Part shown: one piece after another, positions 1 through 11,310 of the stretch
How the letters are laid out: the number at the start of each line of letters is the position of its first letter
Position numbering within the stretch: position 1 is the first letter of the stretch
NCBI GenBank assembly: GCA_013368375.1
Contig: JAACJP010000081.1
Coordinates: 1-40,236 of the forward strand
Length of the DNA stretch: 40,236 bases
Reading direction: 5' to 3'
DNA from: Tricholomella constricta
Taxonomy: Eukaryota; Basidiomycota; Agaricomycetes; Agaricales; Lyophyllaceae
Position numbers and translations under genes: made by a program
The notes under the pieces: generated by a model
The model's input: only the letters and a program-made list of their open reading frames with translations
What the model was told of the DNA's origin: nothing
Databases searched by the model: none

Positions 1-296
1 CGTAAATTGCCCGTGTTGCACATCAGCTTCTATGTTGCCTCGCTGGCGTTAGATTTGCGTTGTCAGGAACAATCGTGTGCAGTGTGTTTGATTTGACTTG
101 CATCTCGCTGCAAGCAAACTTCCGTACGTAGCTAGTCCGATCTATTATACTGCCGCTAGTCGTACGTAGCTAGTTCGATCTATTATACTCGCTCAGAATA
201 CTGGCTAGGGTATTGAACAGACAGACCACACGTCAGATTTTACATTGCCTCGCTGGCATTTGTTTTGATTTGCATCTGTTTGGACATGTATGCACG

Positions 297-315
297 GCAC
301 CCTCAGTGAGGGTGC
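297..315. repeat. Palindrome in left-array units
   Basis: GCACCCTCAGTGAGGGTGC is an inverted repeat with 9-bp arms around a single central G. It recurs once per left-array unit, at 297-315, 1794-1812 and 3291-3309. The same palindrome occurs in the right array and at isolated sites in the relic region. Its function is unknown. Confidence 0.9.
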
Positions 316-3300
316 ACCTTATGCCCGCAAGAAAACCAACCGTCCGTCGGCATCACAACAAAAGAAGTACACACCTCCTTGACCCGTCGCTCATTGGCTA
401 CGTTGATCACAGCGAAAGCTGTTGTTGCGTATGGCCAAGGCGCACTCAAATGTGTCGCTAGACTCAAACCACATCTCATAAAAATGTGCGACTGGTCATA
501 CATAATTTATTGTACTTGCTGAGAATACTAGCGCTTACGCAAACTGCCCGCGTTGCACAACAGATTTTACGTTGCCTCGATGGCATAACAAGTCATACGT
601 AATTTATTGTACTTGCTCAGAATACTAGCGTTAACACGAATTGCCCGTCAGATCTTACGTTGCCTCGCTGGCGTTGAATTCACGTTGTCGGGGATTAAAT
701 GTGTGCAGTGTGTTTGATATTTGACTTGCATCTCGCTCCAGAGTAGAACATGTTTCCGAACCTTAACCGAGACACGAGCAGAAACGTTCCCAACCCGAAA
801 CTCTAACCGAGGCACCCGAAGCTCTAACTCAAACCTCTAACCGGTCGCCGGGTATGCCACTCGCTGGGTACGCCATGTGTCACGTACGCCAGTCGCCTCC
901 CACGCACCACGTTCAGTCGCAGGTCATGTTCCTGAAAGCATCAGCCAGACGGTTCAAAAGGTCTATCAGTGACAACCAAGCATCAACGATCCCCAACAGC
1001 ATATGTAGCTGTACGTTTTTTCTCTTGAGCTTCAAAGGAATGCCAACTGTTGCGATCAGCACACGCATGCACAACAACGTTCACACAAGCAAACTTACCG
1101 TCAGGATCACAACAAAACCAGTACGCACCACAGAGCTCGACTCCAATGGCTTTCACCCGTCACTCATCGGTTATTGTGTTGCTAGAACGTATTGACCTGT
1201 CGCTCATCGGCTACGTCAATTGCAGTGAAAGTCGTCATTGCGTATGCCCAAAGATATCCCTACACCCTCCCTCGCTCTCGTTAGAACGTATCACTCAAAC
1301 AACATCTCATCAAAACGTGCCACTAGTCGTACATAATTTATTGTCCTTGCTGAGAATACTAGCTTTTACGCAAAGCAGACTGCCCGTCAGATTCTACATT
1401 GCCTCGCTAGTGTTGGATTTGCGTCGTCAGGAACATCATAAAATTGTCCCGCTAGTGGTACCTAATTTATTGTACTTGCTGAGAATACTAGCGTTCACGT
1501 AAATTGCCCGTGTTGCACATCAGCTTCTATGTTGCCTCGCTGGCGTTAGATTTGCGTTGTCAGGAACAATCGTGTGCAGTGTGTTTGATTTGACTTGCAT
1601 CTCGCTGCAAGCAAACTTCCGTACGTAGCTAGTCCGATCTATTATACTGCCGCTAGTCGTACGTAGCTAGTTCGATCTATTATACTCGCTCAGAATACTG
1701 GCTAGGGTATTGAACAGACAGACCACACGTCAGATTTTACATTGCCTCGCTGGCATTTGTTTTGATTTGCATCTGTTTGGACATGTATGCACGGCACCCT
1801 CAGTGAGGGTGCACCTTATGCCCGCAAGAAAACCAACCGTCCGTCGGCATCACAACAAAAGAAGTACACACCTCCTTGACCCGTCGCTCATTGGCTACGT
1901 TGATCACAGCGAAAGCTGTTGTTGCGTATGGCCAAGGCGCACTCAAATGTGTCGCTAGACTCAAACCACATCTCATAAAAATGTGCGACTGGTCATACAT
2001 AATTTATTGTACTTGCTGAGAATACTAGCGCTTACGCAAACTGCCCGCGTTGCACAACAGATTTTACGTTGCCTCGATGGCATAACAAGTCATACGTAAT
2101 TTATTGTACTTGCTCAGAATACTAGCGTTAACACGAATTGCCCGTCAGATCTTACGTTGCCTCGCTGGCGTTGAATTCACGTTGTCGGGGATTAAATGTG
2201 TGCAGTGTGTTTGATATTTGACTTGCATCTCGCTCCAGAGTAGAACATGTTTCCGAACCTTAACCGAGACACGAGCAGAAACGTTCCCAACCCGAAACTC
2301 TAACCGAGGCACCCGAAGCTCTAACTCAAACCTCTAACCGGTCGCCGGGTATGCCACTCGCTGGGTACGCCATGTGTCACGTACGCCAGTCGCCTCCCAC
2401 GCACCACGTTCAGTCGCAGGTCATGTTCCTGAAAGCATCAGCCAGACGGTTCAAAAGGTCTATCAGTGACAACCAAGCATCAACGATCCCCAACAGCATA
2501 TGTAGCTGTACGTTTTTTCTCTTGAGCTTCAAAGGAATGCCAACTGTTGCGATCAGCACACGCATGCACAACAACGTTCACACAAGCAAACTTACCGTCA
2601 GGATCACAACAAAACCAGTACGCACCACAGAGCTCGACTCCAATGGCTTTCACCCGTCACTCATCGGTTATTGTGTTGCTAGAACGTATTGACCTGTCGC
2701 TCATCGGCTACGTCAATTGCAGTGAAAGTCGTCATTGCGTATGCCCAAAGATATCCCTACACCCTCCCTCGCTCTCGTTAGAACGTATCACTCAAACAAC
2801 ATCTCATCAAAACGTGCCACTAGTCGTACATAATTTATTGTCCTTGCTGAGAATACTAGCTTTTACGCAAAGCAGACTGCCCGTCAGATTCTACATTGCC
2901 TCGCTAGTGTTGGATTTGCGTCGTCAGGAACATCATAAAATTGTCCCGCTAGTGGTACCTAATTTATTGTACTTGCTGAGAATACTAGCGTTCACGTAAA
3001 TTGCCCGTGTTGCACATCAGCTTCTATGTTGCCTCGCTGGCGTTAGATTTGCGTTGTCAGGAACAATCGTGTGCAGTGTGTTTGATTTGACTTGCATCTC
3101 GCTGCAAGCAAACTTCCGTACGTAGCTAGTCCGATCTATTATACTGCCGCTAGTCGTACGTAGCTAGTTCGATCTATTATACTCGCTCAGAATACTGGCT
3201 AGGGTATTGAACAGACAGACCACACGTCAGATTTTACATTGCCTCGCTGGCATTTGTTTTGATTTGCATCTGTTTGGACATGTATGCACGGCACCCTCAG

Positions 3301-3575
3301 TGAGGGTGCACCTTATGCCCGCAAGAAAACCAACCGTCCGTCGGCATCACAACAAAAGAAGTACACACCTCCTTGACCCGTCGCTCATTGGCTACGTTGA
3401 TCACAGCGAAAGCTGTTGTTGCGTATGGCCAAGGCGCACTCAAATGTGTCGCTAGACTCAAACCACATCTCATAAAAATGTGCGACTGGTCATACATAAT
3501 TTATTGTACTTGCTGAGAATACTAGCGCTTACGCAAACTGCCCGCGTTGCACAACAGATTTTACGTTGCCTCGAT

Positions 3576-4186
3576 GGCATAACAAGTCATACGTAATTTA
3601 TTGTACTTGCTCAGAATACTAGCGTTAACACGAATTGCCCGTCAGATCTTACGTTGCCTCGCTGGCGTTGAATTCACGTTGTTGGGGATTAAATGTGTGC
3701 AGTATGTTTGATATTTGACTTGCATCTCGCTCCAGAGTAGAACATGTTTCCGAACCTTAACCGAGACACGAGCAGAAACGTTCCCAACCCGAAACTCTAA
3801 CCGAGGCACCCGAAGCTCTAACTCAAACCTCTAACCGGTCGCCGGGTATGCCACTCGCTGGGTACGCCATGTGTCACGTATGCCAGTCGCCTCCCACGCA
3901 CCACGTTCAGTCGCAGGTCGTGTTCCTGAAAGCATCAGCCAGACGGATCGAAAGGTCTGTCAGTGACAACCAAGTATCAACAATCCCTGACAGCATACGT
4001 AGCTGTACTTTTTTTCTCTGGAGCTTCAAAAGAACGCCAACCGTTGTGATCAGCACATATGCATGCACAACAACATCCACGCAAGCAAACTTACCGTCAG
4101 GATCACAACAAAGCAAGTACGCACCATAGAGCTTGACTTCAATGGCTTTCACCCGTCACTCATTGGTTATTGCGTTGCTAGAACAT
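3576..4186. repeat. Diverged, truncated terminal unit of left array
   Basis: This copy follows the 1497-bp unit but collects substitutions from about 3681 onward (for example around 3880, 3920-3990 and 4060-4130). It loses homology after the GCTAGAACAT block at about 4186. The neighbouring full copies look identical to each other, so the divergence is confined to the array edge. That is usual for satellite arrays, where edge copies escape homogenisation. Confidence 0.85.
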
Positions 4187-4445
4187 AGACGTCTCTCCGA
4201 ACCAGTTTTGTCAGATTGTATTTGTACATGTGTTCATGGCACCCTCAGTGAGGGTGCGCCCATGCCTGCAGTTTTGCAGATTTTATTTGGACATCTGTGC
4301 ACGGCACCCTCAGTGAGGGTATGCCCATGCCCGCAGTTTTGGACATGTTCCCAACCTGCATGGCACCCTCAGTGAGGGTGCACCCATGCCCGCAATTTTA
4401 TTTGGAGATATGTAAACTAACTGTCTGTCGGGATCACAACACAAG
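4187..4445. repeat. Short cluster of three palindrome-bearing fragments
   Basis: Three imperfect copies of an approximately 60-bp piece of the satellite unit lie head to tail. Each carries the palindrome, at 4239-4257, 4304-4320 (one arm altered) and 4363-4381, followed by a variant of the ATGCCCGCA block that also follows it in the satellite units. The cluster ends in a degenerate GTCGGGATCACAACA block that is also part of the satellite. It is a decayed edge of the array with a local amplification centred on the palindrome. Confidence 0.8.
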
Positions 4446-4790
4446 AATGGAATGATGTGCAAAAGCTTGGGGCACAGGCTTGGGGCTTTGTGCACAGGCT
4501 TGGGGGACTTGAGCATGGGCAAGAGCTCGGGACTTTGTGGCTTCGGGTTTTAGGCCTTTGTGCTTTGGGGCTTTGGGCTTGGAGCACATGGCAAGTGCTC
4601 GGGACTTTGGGGCTTCCAGCACGTGATTGGGGCTTCGGGCTCTCGGCTGCTCCCCTGCAATAGCAGCACCAGTCTGCTCTGGAGGCTTCGGGCTCTAGGC
4701 ACAGGCTCGGGGCTTCGGGCTCGGGGCTTCGGGCTCGGCTGCTCCACTGCAATAGCACAGTCTGCCAGATCTTTGTCCGTCTGAACGAAG
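4446..4790. repeat. Low-complexity GGCTT/CGGG tract
   Basis: A G- and T-rich stretch on the plus strand made of irregular repeats of words such as GGGGCTT, GGCTCGGG and CTTCGGGCTC, with recurring AAGAGCTCGGG and GCTGCTCC blocks. It is a degenerate minisatellite. The serine/proline-rich ORFs on the opposite strand have the low complexity expected of such DNA and are not credible genes. Confidence 0.75.
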
Positions 4791-5599
4791 GCAAAGCAAC
4801 TCCCTTAAGACTGTCTTTATGTTCTTTATGTTCTTGAACATCTCCATCATACTCCCAGAATCTTTACAGAAGAACTGTGCATTATACAGTCATGGTTAGA
4901 TTCTCTCTTATTTACATTCAAAATGAAAGCTTGAGGAACCAATGCCTTCGAAGTCAATGTAGGAATGATGATTGGGACTTTATTATGTTCTCAAGTGGCC
5001 CAGACACATCATGTAAACGGCGTACCCCCTTGTGTCCACCACTTTGCAGCCTAGAGATAGTCATTGGGAATAAAAGATGAGCAAAATGATTGTCACCAAC
5101 AATTGGCTTTTACTTACTTATAAGTTGCCTTGGTTGCGCCGACATACTGTGTCGGTGATCAAATCAACAGTCACACTGCGAATAAATAAGAAGACATACA
5201 GTTGCCATTGAAATTCATGTTGGTCTTGCAGGTGCATGCTATGGGCAGGGATAGCATTCAGTCCTACCTTGGACTGACGCTGAGTACAACATTTTACACC
5301 ACAACACACAGCTGCCACCCGCATGCACAACGTCACCAGCACAGCAACTTCTGACGCACGCTGCGGGGAGAACAGGGATAGAGATTCAATTATACCCAAC
5401 ATTACACAGGAGGTAAGTTGGTGTCGACGGTATCGTGTGCGTACTACTGACTACTTTTCATTATGCGAAACTCATACAGGATTCACAAGGCGCGACAATG
5501 GAGCATACAATGTGACGGCTCGAGGTACACGACGTGGGTAAACCTCCTTTTCAGGTAAGCGATCTTCCTCCGCTGCCTCCCGATTGACCCTCACTAATT
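4791..5599. other. Intergenic, nothing recognised
   Basis: No coding similarity, RNA gene or strong repeat was recognised here. Short ORFs exist on both strands (for example 5118-5402 minus and 5323-5541 plus), but none has a recognisable domain. Confidence 0.5.
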
Positions 5600-5915
5600 A
5601 AATGTCAGCTCGACATGCACCCTAAGCTCAAGCCTGCGCAGGCTACGCCACGGGTTCGCAAGGATATCGACGGCTTCCGGAACTCGGGCGACCAGATCTG
5701 GACGAGCCACGGCAGCATAAATTCGTGCATAAACTCAAACTTGAAGAGGGACGGGCCTGAAAATGAACGCCACCAGATCCTTGGCGGCTTTGCTGAAGGG
5801 ATGGGGGACGGTGCCCTCAGTGAGGGGGTCGAAGGAGTATCCGAGTCCACACTGGTCGATCATCTAGAGGGCCGCTCGGGTCATCCAGTACAGAACATCG
5901 ACCTATAAGACAATT
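5600..5915 (-). pseudogene. Cytochrome P450 fragment, broken
   Basis: Read on the minus strand from about 5910 down, the translation begins VDVLYWMTRAAL and continues CGLGYSFDPLTEG, HPFSKAAKDLVAF and a hydrophobic helix. This matches the helix D-F region of fungal microsomal P450s, where a tryptophan-containing helix is followed by the conserved 'G.GYSFD.L' segment. P450s are haem monooxygenases of the endoplasmic reticulum. A splice-acceptor-like TTGTCTTATAG lies just upstream, so this would be an internal exon. At least two in-frame stops break it, and I saw neither the haem-binding Cys loop nor the ExxR motif nearby. It is an isolated relic. The family call rests on remembered motif patterns, without an alignment. 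Confidence 0.55.
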
Positions 5916-6050
5916 AGAGCCATCTTGTAATTCGATAGCATCGTTAAGATGGATGAGTTTCTGTCTGATGAGGAGCTCAAGTATCCTTACCTTCTTTGCG
6001 ATGTCGTCAAAGACTGAAACTACCAAGACGTAAGCATGTGTTCCCTCACA

Positions 6051-6070
6051 GCGCCCTCACTGAGGGTGCC
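6051..6070. repeat. Dispersed palindrome copy
   Basis: GCGCCCTCACTGAGGGTGCC has the same core as the satellite palindrome but a central C, so it is in the opposite orientation. It sits outside the array in relic DNA. Confidence 0.75.
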
Positions 6071-6169
6071 GCGCAACGTCGTGCCCCACACTCTATCGTT
6101 CTGTTTACGCATCGCAACCCCATAATACCCGTCTCACCGCGCCTCCAATCCCAGCCATACACGCTCGAT

Positions 6170-6850
6170 TGCAAGGATGAGGAAATCAACATTGCTGGGC
6201 GAGAGCACCCGCCGTCCTTGTTGTAGACAAGGAACCCGTTGTGCCTGAGAGTCTGGTCAGTTTTATAGTCGATGGCGCCAAAGATGCCGATGATGTACTT
6301 ATTGTCTGCGCGTGGTAGAAAGCGATATCAGAAAGCGATATCAGTAAGAAGGAGAGAATATCGAGGACAGCGCCAAAACTCACCAGCAACAGTCACCGTC
6401 TTCTAGGTGCCAGAGTGTTGTCCGTGCATCTTCACGAGCTGAATGGTGTTGAAGATCTGGTAGGTAAATTCGATGCATTGAGGCGCTGATCCATACGTTA
6501 ATGCTCGTAACCTTCTTGATGTATTGGTGGGTGAGCTAGAGACCAACTGAACGCAATCTCGTCCACCCTCCTTCCTTCCCGTCTGCACCATGTCCCCCAC
6601 CTCGCCCGCCCATGCATCGATAACAGCCGCCAGCCACGCCAGCGCATGCTCCGCGGTGAACAGGAGTGCGAACGCGTGCTTGGGTGTCGTGCGCTTGCCC
6701 ACGCCCTTGAGCAGGTTATCCCGGACCTTCTGCGGCAGTGTTGCGGACTCGCTCGTGCAATGTGAGCAGCTCCTCTGCCTCTGCCTCATCAGGTATAGAG
6801 TCAGCCATTTCGAAGAGAAATCAAAGGCTTTCCTGAAGCCTTGTCCAGCT
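6170..6850 (-). pseudogene. Unidentified spliced gene relic
   Basis: On the minus strand two stretches look like genuine exons. One, around 6490-6384, reads IEFTYQIFNTIQLVKMHGQ. The other, about 6305-6190, reads NKYIIGIFGAIDYKTD and then LRHNGFLVYNK. They are separated by a good intron (plus coordinates 6306-6383; GTGAGT donor, CGCGCAG acceptor on the minus strand) that joins them in frame. An upstream stretch at about 6745-6550 (PKHAFALLFTAEHALAWL) may belong to the same gene. A stop just before the intron breaks the first exon. I do not recognise the family. The conserved texture and clean intron argue for a former host gene rather than chance ORFs. Confidence 0.45.
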
Positions 6851-7129
6851 TAAAGATACTCCAGTACGTTCGAAAAGGGCATGAGATAGAAGGAGGTGGT
6901 CAACCGAAAGAGAGTCGAGACCGTCGTTGGTTGTGGCAGTGGGCAGAGCGGATGGTGCTGGCAATGACGAGGGCATGGGTGATAGAGTGCGAGATGAGCG
7001 GGTCATGTCGATGCTAGAGCGCCGATGTCAGCGGCGGCGGCGGCGAATAGGCAGAAGATGACATGCCTGGGAATTGAGTGATACACATGTCACGAACAGA
7101 TTAGATCCCGACCAACCAGTCATCGCGAG
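6851..7129. other. Intergenic, nothing recognised
   Basis: No recognisable coding segment or repeat. It lies between two minus-strand relics, and parts could be decayed exons or introns of either. Confidence 0.4.
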
Positions 7130-7690
7130 GAGCAGTAGAGGCAGAACTTGTGTCGATGCCAAGGAGATTGCACGAAGGACGTCCGAATAGTACAATGGCT
7201 GGTTGCGGGCGCGGGCACGGACACGGGCTGGGCAGCATTTGGAAGTCTTGAGGATGGTGCACTGGAGCTGTGAGGGGGCGGTGAGCGAGTAGAGGAGCAG
7301 AGGACGACATGTACCTACTACGAGTGTTCGTGTACCCTGACATATGCTGGCTCCTCAAACAGCCTCATCACACAGTCTGAACCCCAGCCAAAGCGGTGAG
7401 TCATGCAGCAGTTTGAGAGGGAGAAGAGAGATACGTACCGGCGATCCTCTGCAACTTCACGCCGTCAAACCCCGTCTCGCGCGGCGCGAGGTACAGCACA
7501 CGCACCAACACATCCTCGGATGCGCCCGCAACGGGGCGCATGATGTCCAGCGAATCGATGACGACCTCGAGTCTCATGTGGTCGAGATGATTGTCTCTTT
7601 CGGTGTCGAGGATGGCGTCCAAGCGTGGCTTGAGAGATCGCAGGACGGCCAGGGCGGTGGAGAAAGTGTGCGTCCCAGGTGTGCGTGGCA
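7130..7690 (-). pseudogene. ASCC1/AKAP7-like 2H phosphoesterase relic, copy 1
   Basis: The minus-strand translation contains LEVVIDSLDIMRP, then EDVLVRVLYLAP, then (after an intron-like gap) LQCTILKTSK and finally QPLYYSDVLRAISLAS. This order matches the central and C-terminal part of the AKAP7-type 2'-5' RNA-ligase-like domain of ASCC1 homologues: a 'LEV...I..M' strand, a 'VLY.....' strand, and the second H-x-T motif, usually written LHCT or LHAT. Proteins of this 2H phosphoesterase fold bind or process RNA or cyclic phosphates. Here the catalytic His of the second motif appears as Gln, frames change between segments, and no N-terminal KH domain is seen. A diverged second copy lies at 20.5-21.0 kb. 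The assignment comes from motif order alone. Confidence 0.45.
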
Positions 7691-8918
7691 GGTGTCACTG
7701 TAAGAAGGACAGAAGACGGAAAAGGTGTATCACGCACCTAATAACAGGATCTGACACAGTCCTTCTCTTTCTCCATCGAAAGCTGCGCATCGATGGTCCC
7801 TAGCGCATCGATGGTCCCAATAGTTGCAGCAACTCTTCACGAAATAATTTTGTTACTGAATTCGTGCGTAAAGGCTGCCAGTGAGGGTACGTACGAGGAT
7901 CGCGAAAAAATGATCGTGCATATGAATGGCGCTTTTCAAATCATGGCTTTGACAAGATTAGCAACGTGGATCGATCCAATGGAAATGTAAGGAGGGTGGT
8001 CGTAGGTGTTCGGATCAGTGAGGGCATACCTTTGGCGCCATCCATACGCGAGATGTTGATTCCTGGGGAAGCAGTGTGCGTGATCAGCAAGCGATGTCAA
8101 TGACGATACCCGAAGGTCAATGAAAGTAAAGGAATGGAGTCTTGCAACGATCCAGGAGGCAAGATGAAGCAAAGGGGTATCCTTAATGAATCTCGGTCGA
8201 GTGGCTAAGCGTGTAGCATGAAGAGATCCCATGACGTCGATGCCTTGCACCAATGACGAGCACTGAACAGCAAGTCAAGAATTTGACACTGCAGACTGGG
8301 GAAACTCGACACCAGGGAGCCTGAGGATGGAGAGAAATTAGGTTCGAATTGGATTTAATAAGGACTGGATAAACAAACGGGTCTCCGCCTCGGCCCTCCA
8401 GTGCACGTGGACCAGGTGCGTCGTAAATGCGTTGGTAATGAAAGGCAGAATATGAGTAGTACGCACCGGAATAGATAACCCGATCGTGATCGATGAAATG
8501 TGCACGGATGGCTGTGCTGTGGCCCCACGGCGCTTATGTTGCCACATGTACACACTGATCGCCGGTGCTCAGCGCTCAGGCTTCAACCCCACCCTGATTT
8601 TCGATAAAGTATCTCAAGTCACAAGCCTCTAGTTGCTCTTGGAACTATACATACACTTGAGTATCGATTTGGACCAGTTGAATCTTCGTGAGCGATCCTT
8701 GGAATCAGTGCAGAGTGTGCTTCATGCGCACGTCTTATAACATTCAGCCAGGTATGTGTATCACTCGTCGTCGAGAGAAAGCCCTGACCTCATTCGAACG
8801 GGATGTTTAGGCATGGAATCTCGCGACGGACTTTCTGCGACTGAAGGATACCGCAGATAAGAATAGGAAGCAGTATAGTACGTCTGCTCATCTTCGATTT
8901 TGCAAATGTGGCTGATGG
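7691..8918. other. Intergenic or decayed DNA, nothing assigned
   Basis: Short ORFs occur on both strands (for example 7936-8253 and 8338-8553, minus), but none has a recognisable domain. Half-sites of the dispersed palindrome (CAGTGAGGG) occur at about 7879 and 8016. Some of this DNA may be degraded upstream exons of the neighbouring relics. Confidence 0.4.
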
Positions 8919-11310
8919 TTGAAGATAGATATGAACAGTATACGTGCGGCGCTGGACATGATGAACCGTTATCGGATATACCTGCCTTGCTTTAAACGTT
9001 TCTTGGTGCGTCACAGATGTCCTCCCGCTGGAGCAGGTGTTGAAACTGAACGTGATGCGCTGACAGAGGACATGCGTAAAAGTTATCATCTTGATGTTAC
9101 GCAACATATGGAGGAGTATGAGGTACATGAGACACGTATGTAATTGCTCAATAGATATCTCACTCTTGAATCTAGACGACAGGTGATCCGACTGCTATCT
9201 CCCGCCTTGTCTATCGACTGTTGGAATGGTATACAGCATGGTCATCCCTTCCGGAGTGAGCACTACATCCGTCACCTTGCATCGATACTAACACATATTT
9301 ATAGCCTCGGTACCACTATATTCTGGTTTATACCCTCAACTTTCAGACCCATCTTACTTTCTCCCGTGCATTCAAAGCACTCTGCGCCTCCACGCTCCCG
9401 CCCACCGATCCTAAAGCTGAAGTTGACCCTGCGACATGAAATAGGCAGATATGGGAGGCATTCAAAACGCTTGGGCTGCTAGACCGATACGAGTCCATTA
9501 TTGCGAGTGTAGGCTATGAGCACATCGAGGCGCACTTGTCGGCGACGTGCACTGGGGAGTGGTCGAAACCCATGATGGAAGACTTGAGAACATGGATGTC
9601 GGATTAAATTGTCTCTCGGATGCTATTGCCATATACACGAGGTGTCTCCAACTGTATGTCGGCCCTTTGCTTCTTTGTGACTTCGTTGACCGGTTTTTCA
9701 TAGCGGAAAAGGCCAAAGCTATGGTCCAAGGTGTAGGCTCGCGATTCGACTTCCACATGAATAAGACACTTTGTGACCTCAAGTGAGCGGGTGCGGCATG
9801 GCATGATATTTGATTCTGATTCTGAGGTCAGGACGAAAGCAATTTTCGACATCATCATCGACTTTCCAGATTCTGTGGCATTGCAGGACTTGCAGGTTCT
9901 CCAATCATTGCGAAAAGCGTGAGCCCGTACCACCATCTGATGTTTGTAACGATCTAATAATCGCCAGGCATCGAAAGCGCTTGATTCATCCTGGGGCTGA
10001 TACTAAGCTCATTTTGTGAAAATACGTGGCAACGATAAAATGTCTACGCATAATAGATCCTCCAGGAGTGCTTCTATTCAAGGTGGCTGATCCAATCCGA
10101 AGGTACCTCAGGTGTGTTGCCTTTGCACTCGTATTCTGGACCACGCCTGATCTGGCCACTGCAGAGAATGACCCGATACTATTCGGAGCATAAAGCATAG
10201 TGGCGAGCCTTGTTGGTGACGATAATAGCGGGGACTCCCTCGTCGACGAGAATGAACCAATACAACGCTACATGCAGCATGACATTGAGACTATAGTGAC
10301 CCGAACTCGGAGCCCGAGCCTGTCGATACCGGACCAGTTGAATAAGACTTACCATTTTTTGAGTAAGCTAGATCATTATTTTGCCTCTGCGGGCCAACAA
10401 AGCCAGTGATGTAATCAGTACCCTTGTCAGTATCTATGATTCCAAAGACCTTTTCGTAACGAAGCTGCAGGTGCTTCTAGCTCAGCGACTGCTGTCCATC
10501 ACGGGCGAGGATACGGACGAGGTCGAGAAAGAGGTCTGTCGCATCACTCCAGTCAGATAGGTCGGAAAGCTGACGCGGTCTCAAGCGCCAGAAGACTGAG
10601 ATTCTGCAGATTCTTTTCTTTTCGGGGAGGCGGCACTCCAGGTGTGCGAGGTCATGTTAAAGGATATGACGGATTCGAAGCGAATAGACGCAATCCCAGA
10701 AACCCGTGAGTCGTTTCCCAGCGTCATGCATAGGTCACAATTTACTCAGTGCGGCTTGAATTCAGTCTATCGTGCACCCGACCATCATATCACGGCATTT
10801 CTGGCCCTCCTTGGAATCGAGCGATATCATCATGCCTGGGCAGTTTCAAAAGTATGCGTTTTAGTTGGCCAACCCGATGAGCTTTTCCAAGCCTGCTTGC
10901 TTCTATAGATTACAGGAGCAGTATTGGAAAGAATTTACCATATTCAAGCCAGACAAGAAGCGGTGGTTGCCTCACCTTGGTACCATACATCTGGAACTCC
11001 AGCTCGAAGATCGTACAATCGAAGCCGATGTACTTCCCCTCGAAGCAGCATTTATTAAATTATTTTCGTCGAAGAGTAGTCAGTCTCCTTTCAGTGATTT
11101 CAAAGCGTCCTTACGAATGCATTTCAGCCATTTGGACAGTAGACGAGCTTATAGCAGGCGTGGAGTCGGTCAACCGGATTGCCGCGCTAAACGCATCCAT
11201 GACTTGGGTGGACCTGGGGGTGAGGATGACACGGAGGACACGTTTCGATTGCTCGAAATCGCCGAGGAGCCATGCTCGTTGGGGGTAATTCCGTCGCCTC
11301 AGCCTTAAAT
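8919..11310 (+). pseudogene. APC2: APC2 (anaphase-promoting complex cullin subunit) pseudogene
   Basis: A string of short conserved-looking segments runs in gene order on the plus strand: AALDMMNRYRIYLPCFKRFL (about 8935-9005), WEAFKTLGLLDRYESIIASV (9450-9510), GVGSRFDFHMNKTLCDLK (9730-9785), AIFDIIIDFPDSVALQDLQ (9838-9897), TIKCLRIIDPPGVLLFKVA (10033-10088), LQVCEVMLKDMTDSKRIDA (10636-10692), YWKEFTIFKPDKKRWLPHLG (10924-10983), LIAGVESVNRIAALNAS (11147-11200) and TFRLLEIAEEP (11240-11272). This matches the APC2 cullin-homology region. APC2 is the scaffold that docks the RING subunit APC11 in the APC/C ubiquitin ligase driving mitotic exit. Segments lie in different frames, with in-frame stops (for example at 9437 and 9605), and the C-terminal winged helix is not seen. 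It is a decayed, intron-containing copy, not a retrocopy. Confidence 0.65.

Larger units (their letters stand above)
1..4186. repeat. Left satellite array, 1497-bp unit
   Basis: Direct tandem repeats with a period of exactly 1497 bp. The palindrome-bearing block recurs at 297, 1794 and 3291, and every other landmark shifts by the same amount. Using the phase that starts at GGCATAACAAG, the array holds a partial copy (1-581), two full copies (582-2078 and 2079-3575) and a final partial, diverged copy (3576-4186). I saw no difference between the full copies in the stretches I compared. The unit belongs to the same family and lies in the same orientation as the 1492-bp units to the right of the retroelement. 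It has no convincing gene, and the short ORFs in it are by-products of the repeat. Confidence 0.95.

Noticed and set aside
5811..5829. Palindrome-like GTGCCCTCAGTGAGGGG
   Set aside because: It has the CCCTCAGTGAGGG core but only weak outer arms, and it falls within the P450 frame (DPLTEG). I do not count it as a secure copy.
5964..5990. CTGATGA followed by GGAGCTC, resembling a hammerhead start
   Set aside because: No GAAA box at a suitable distance and no flanking stem.
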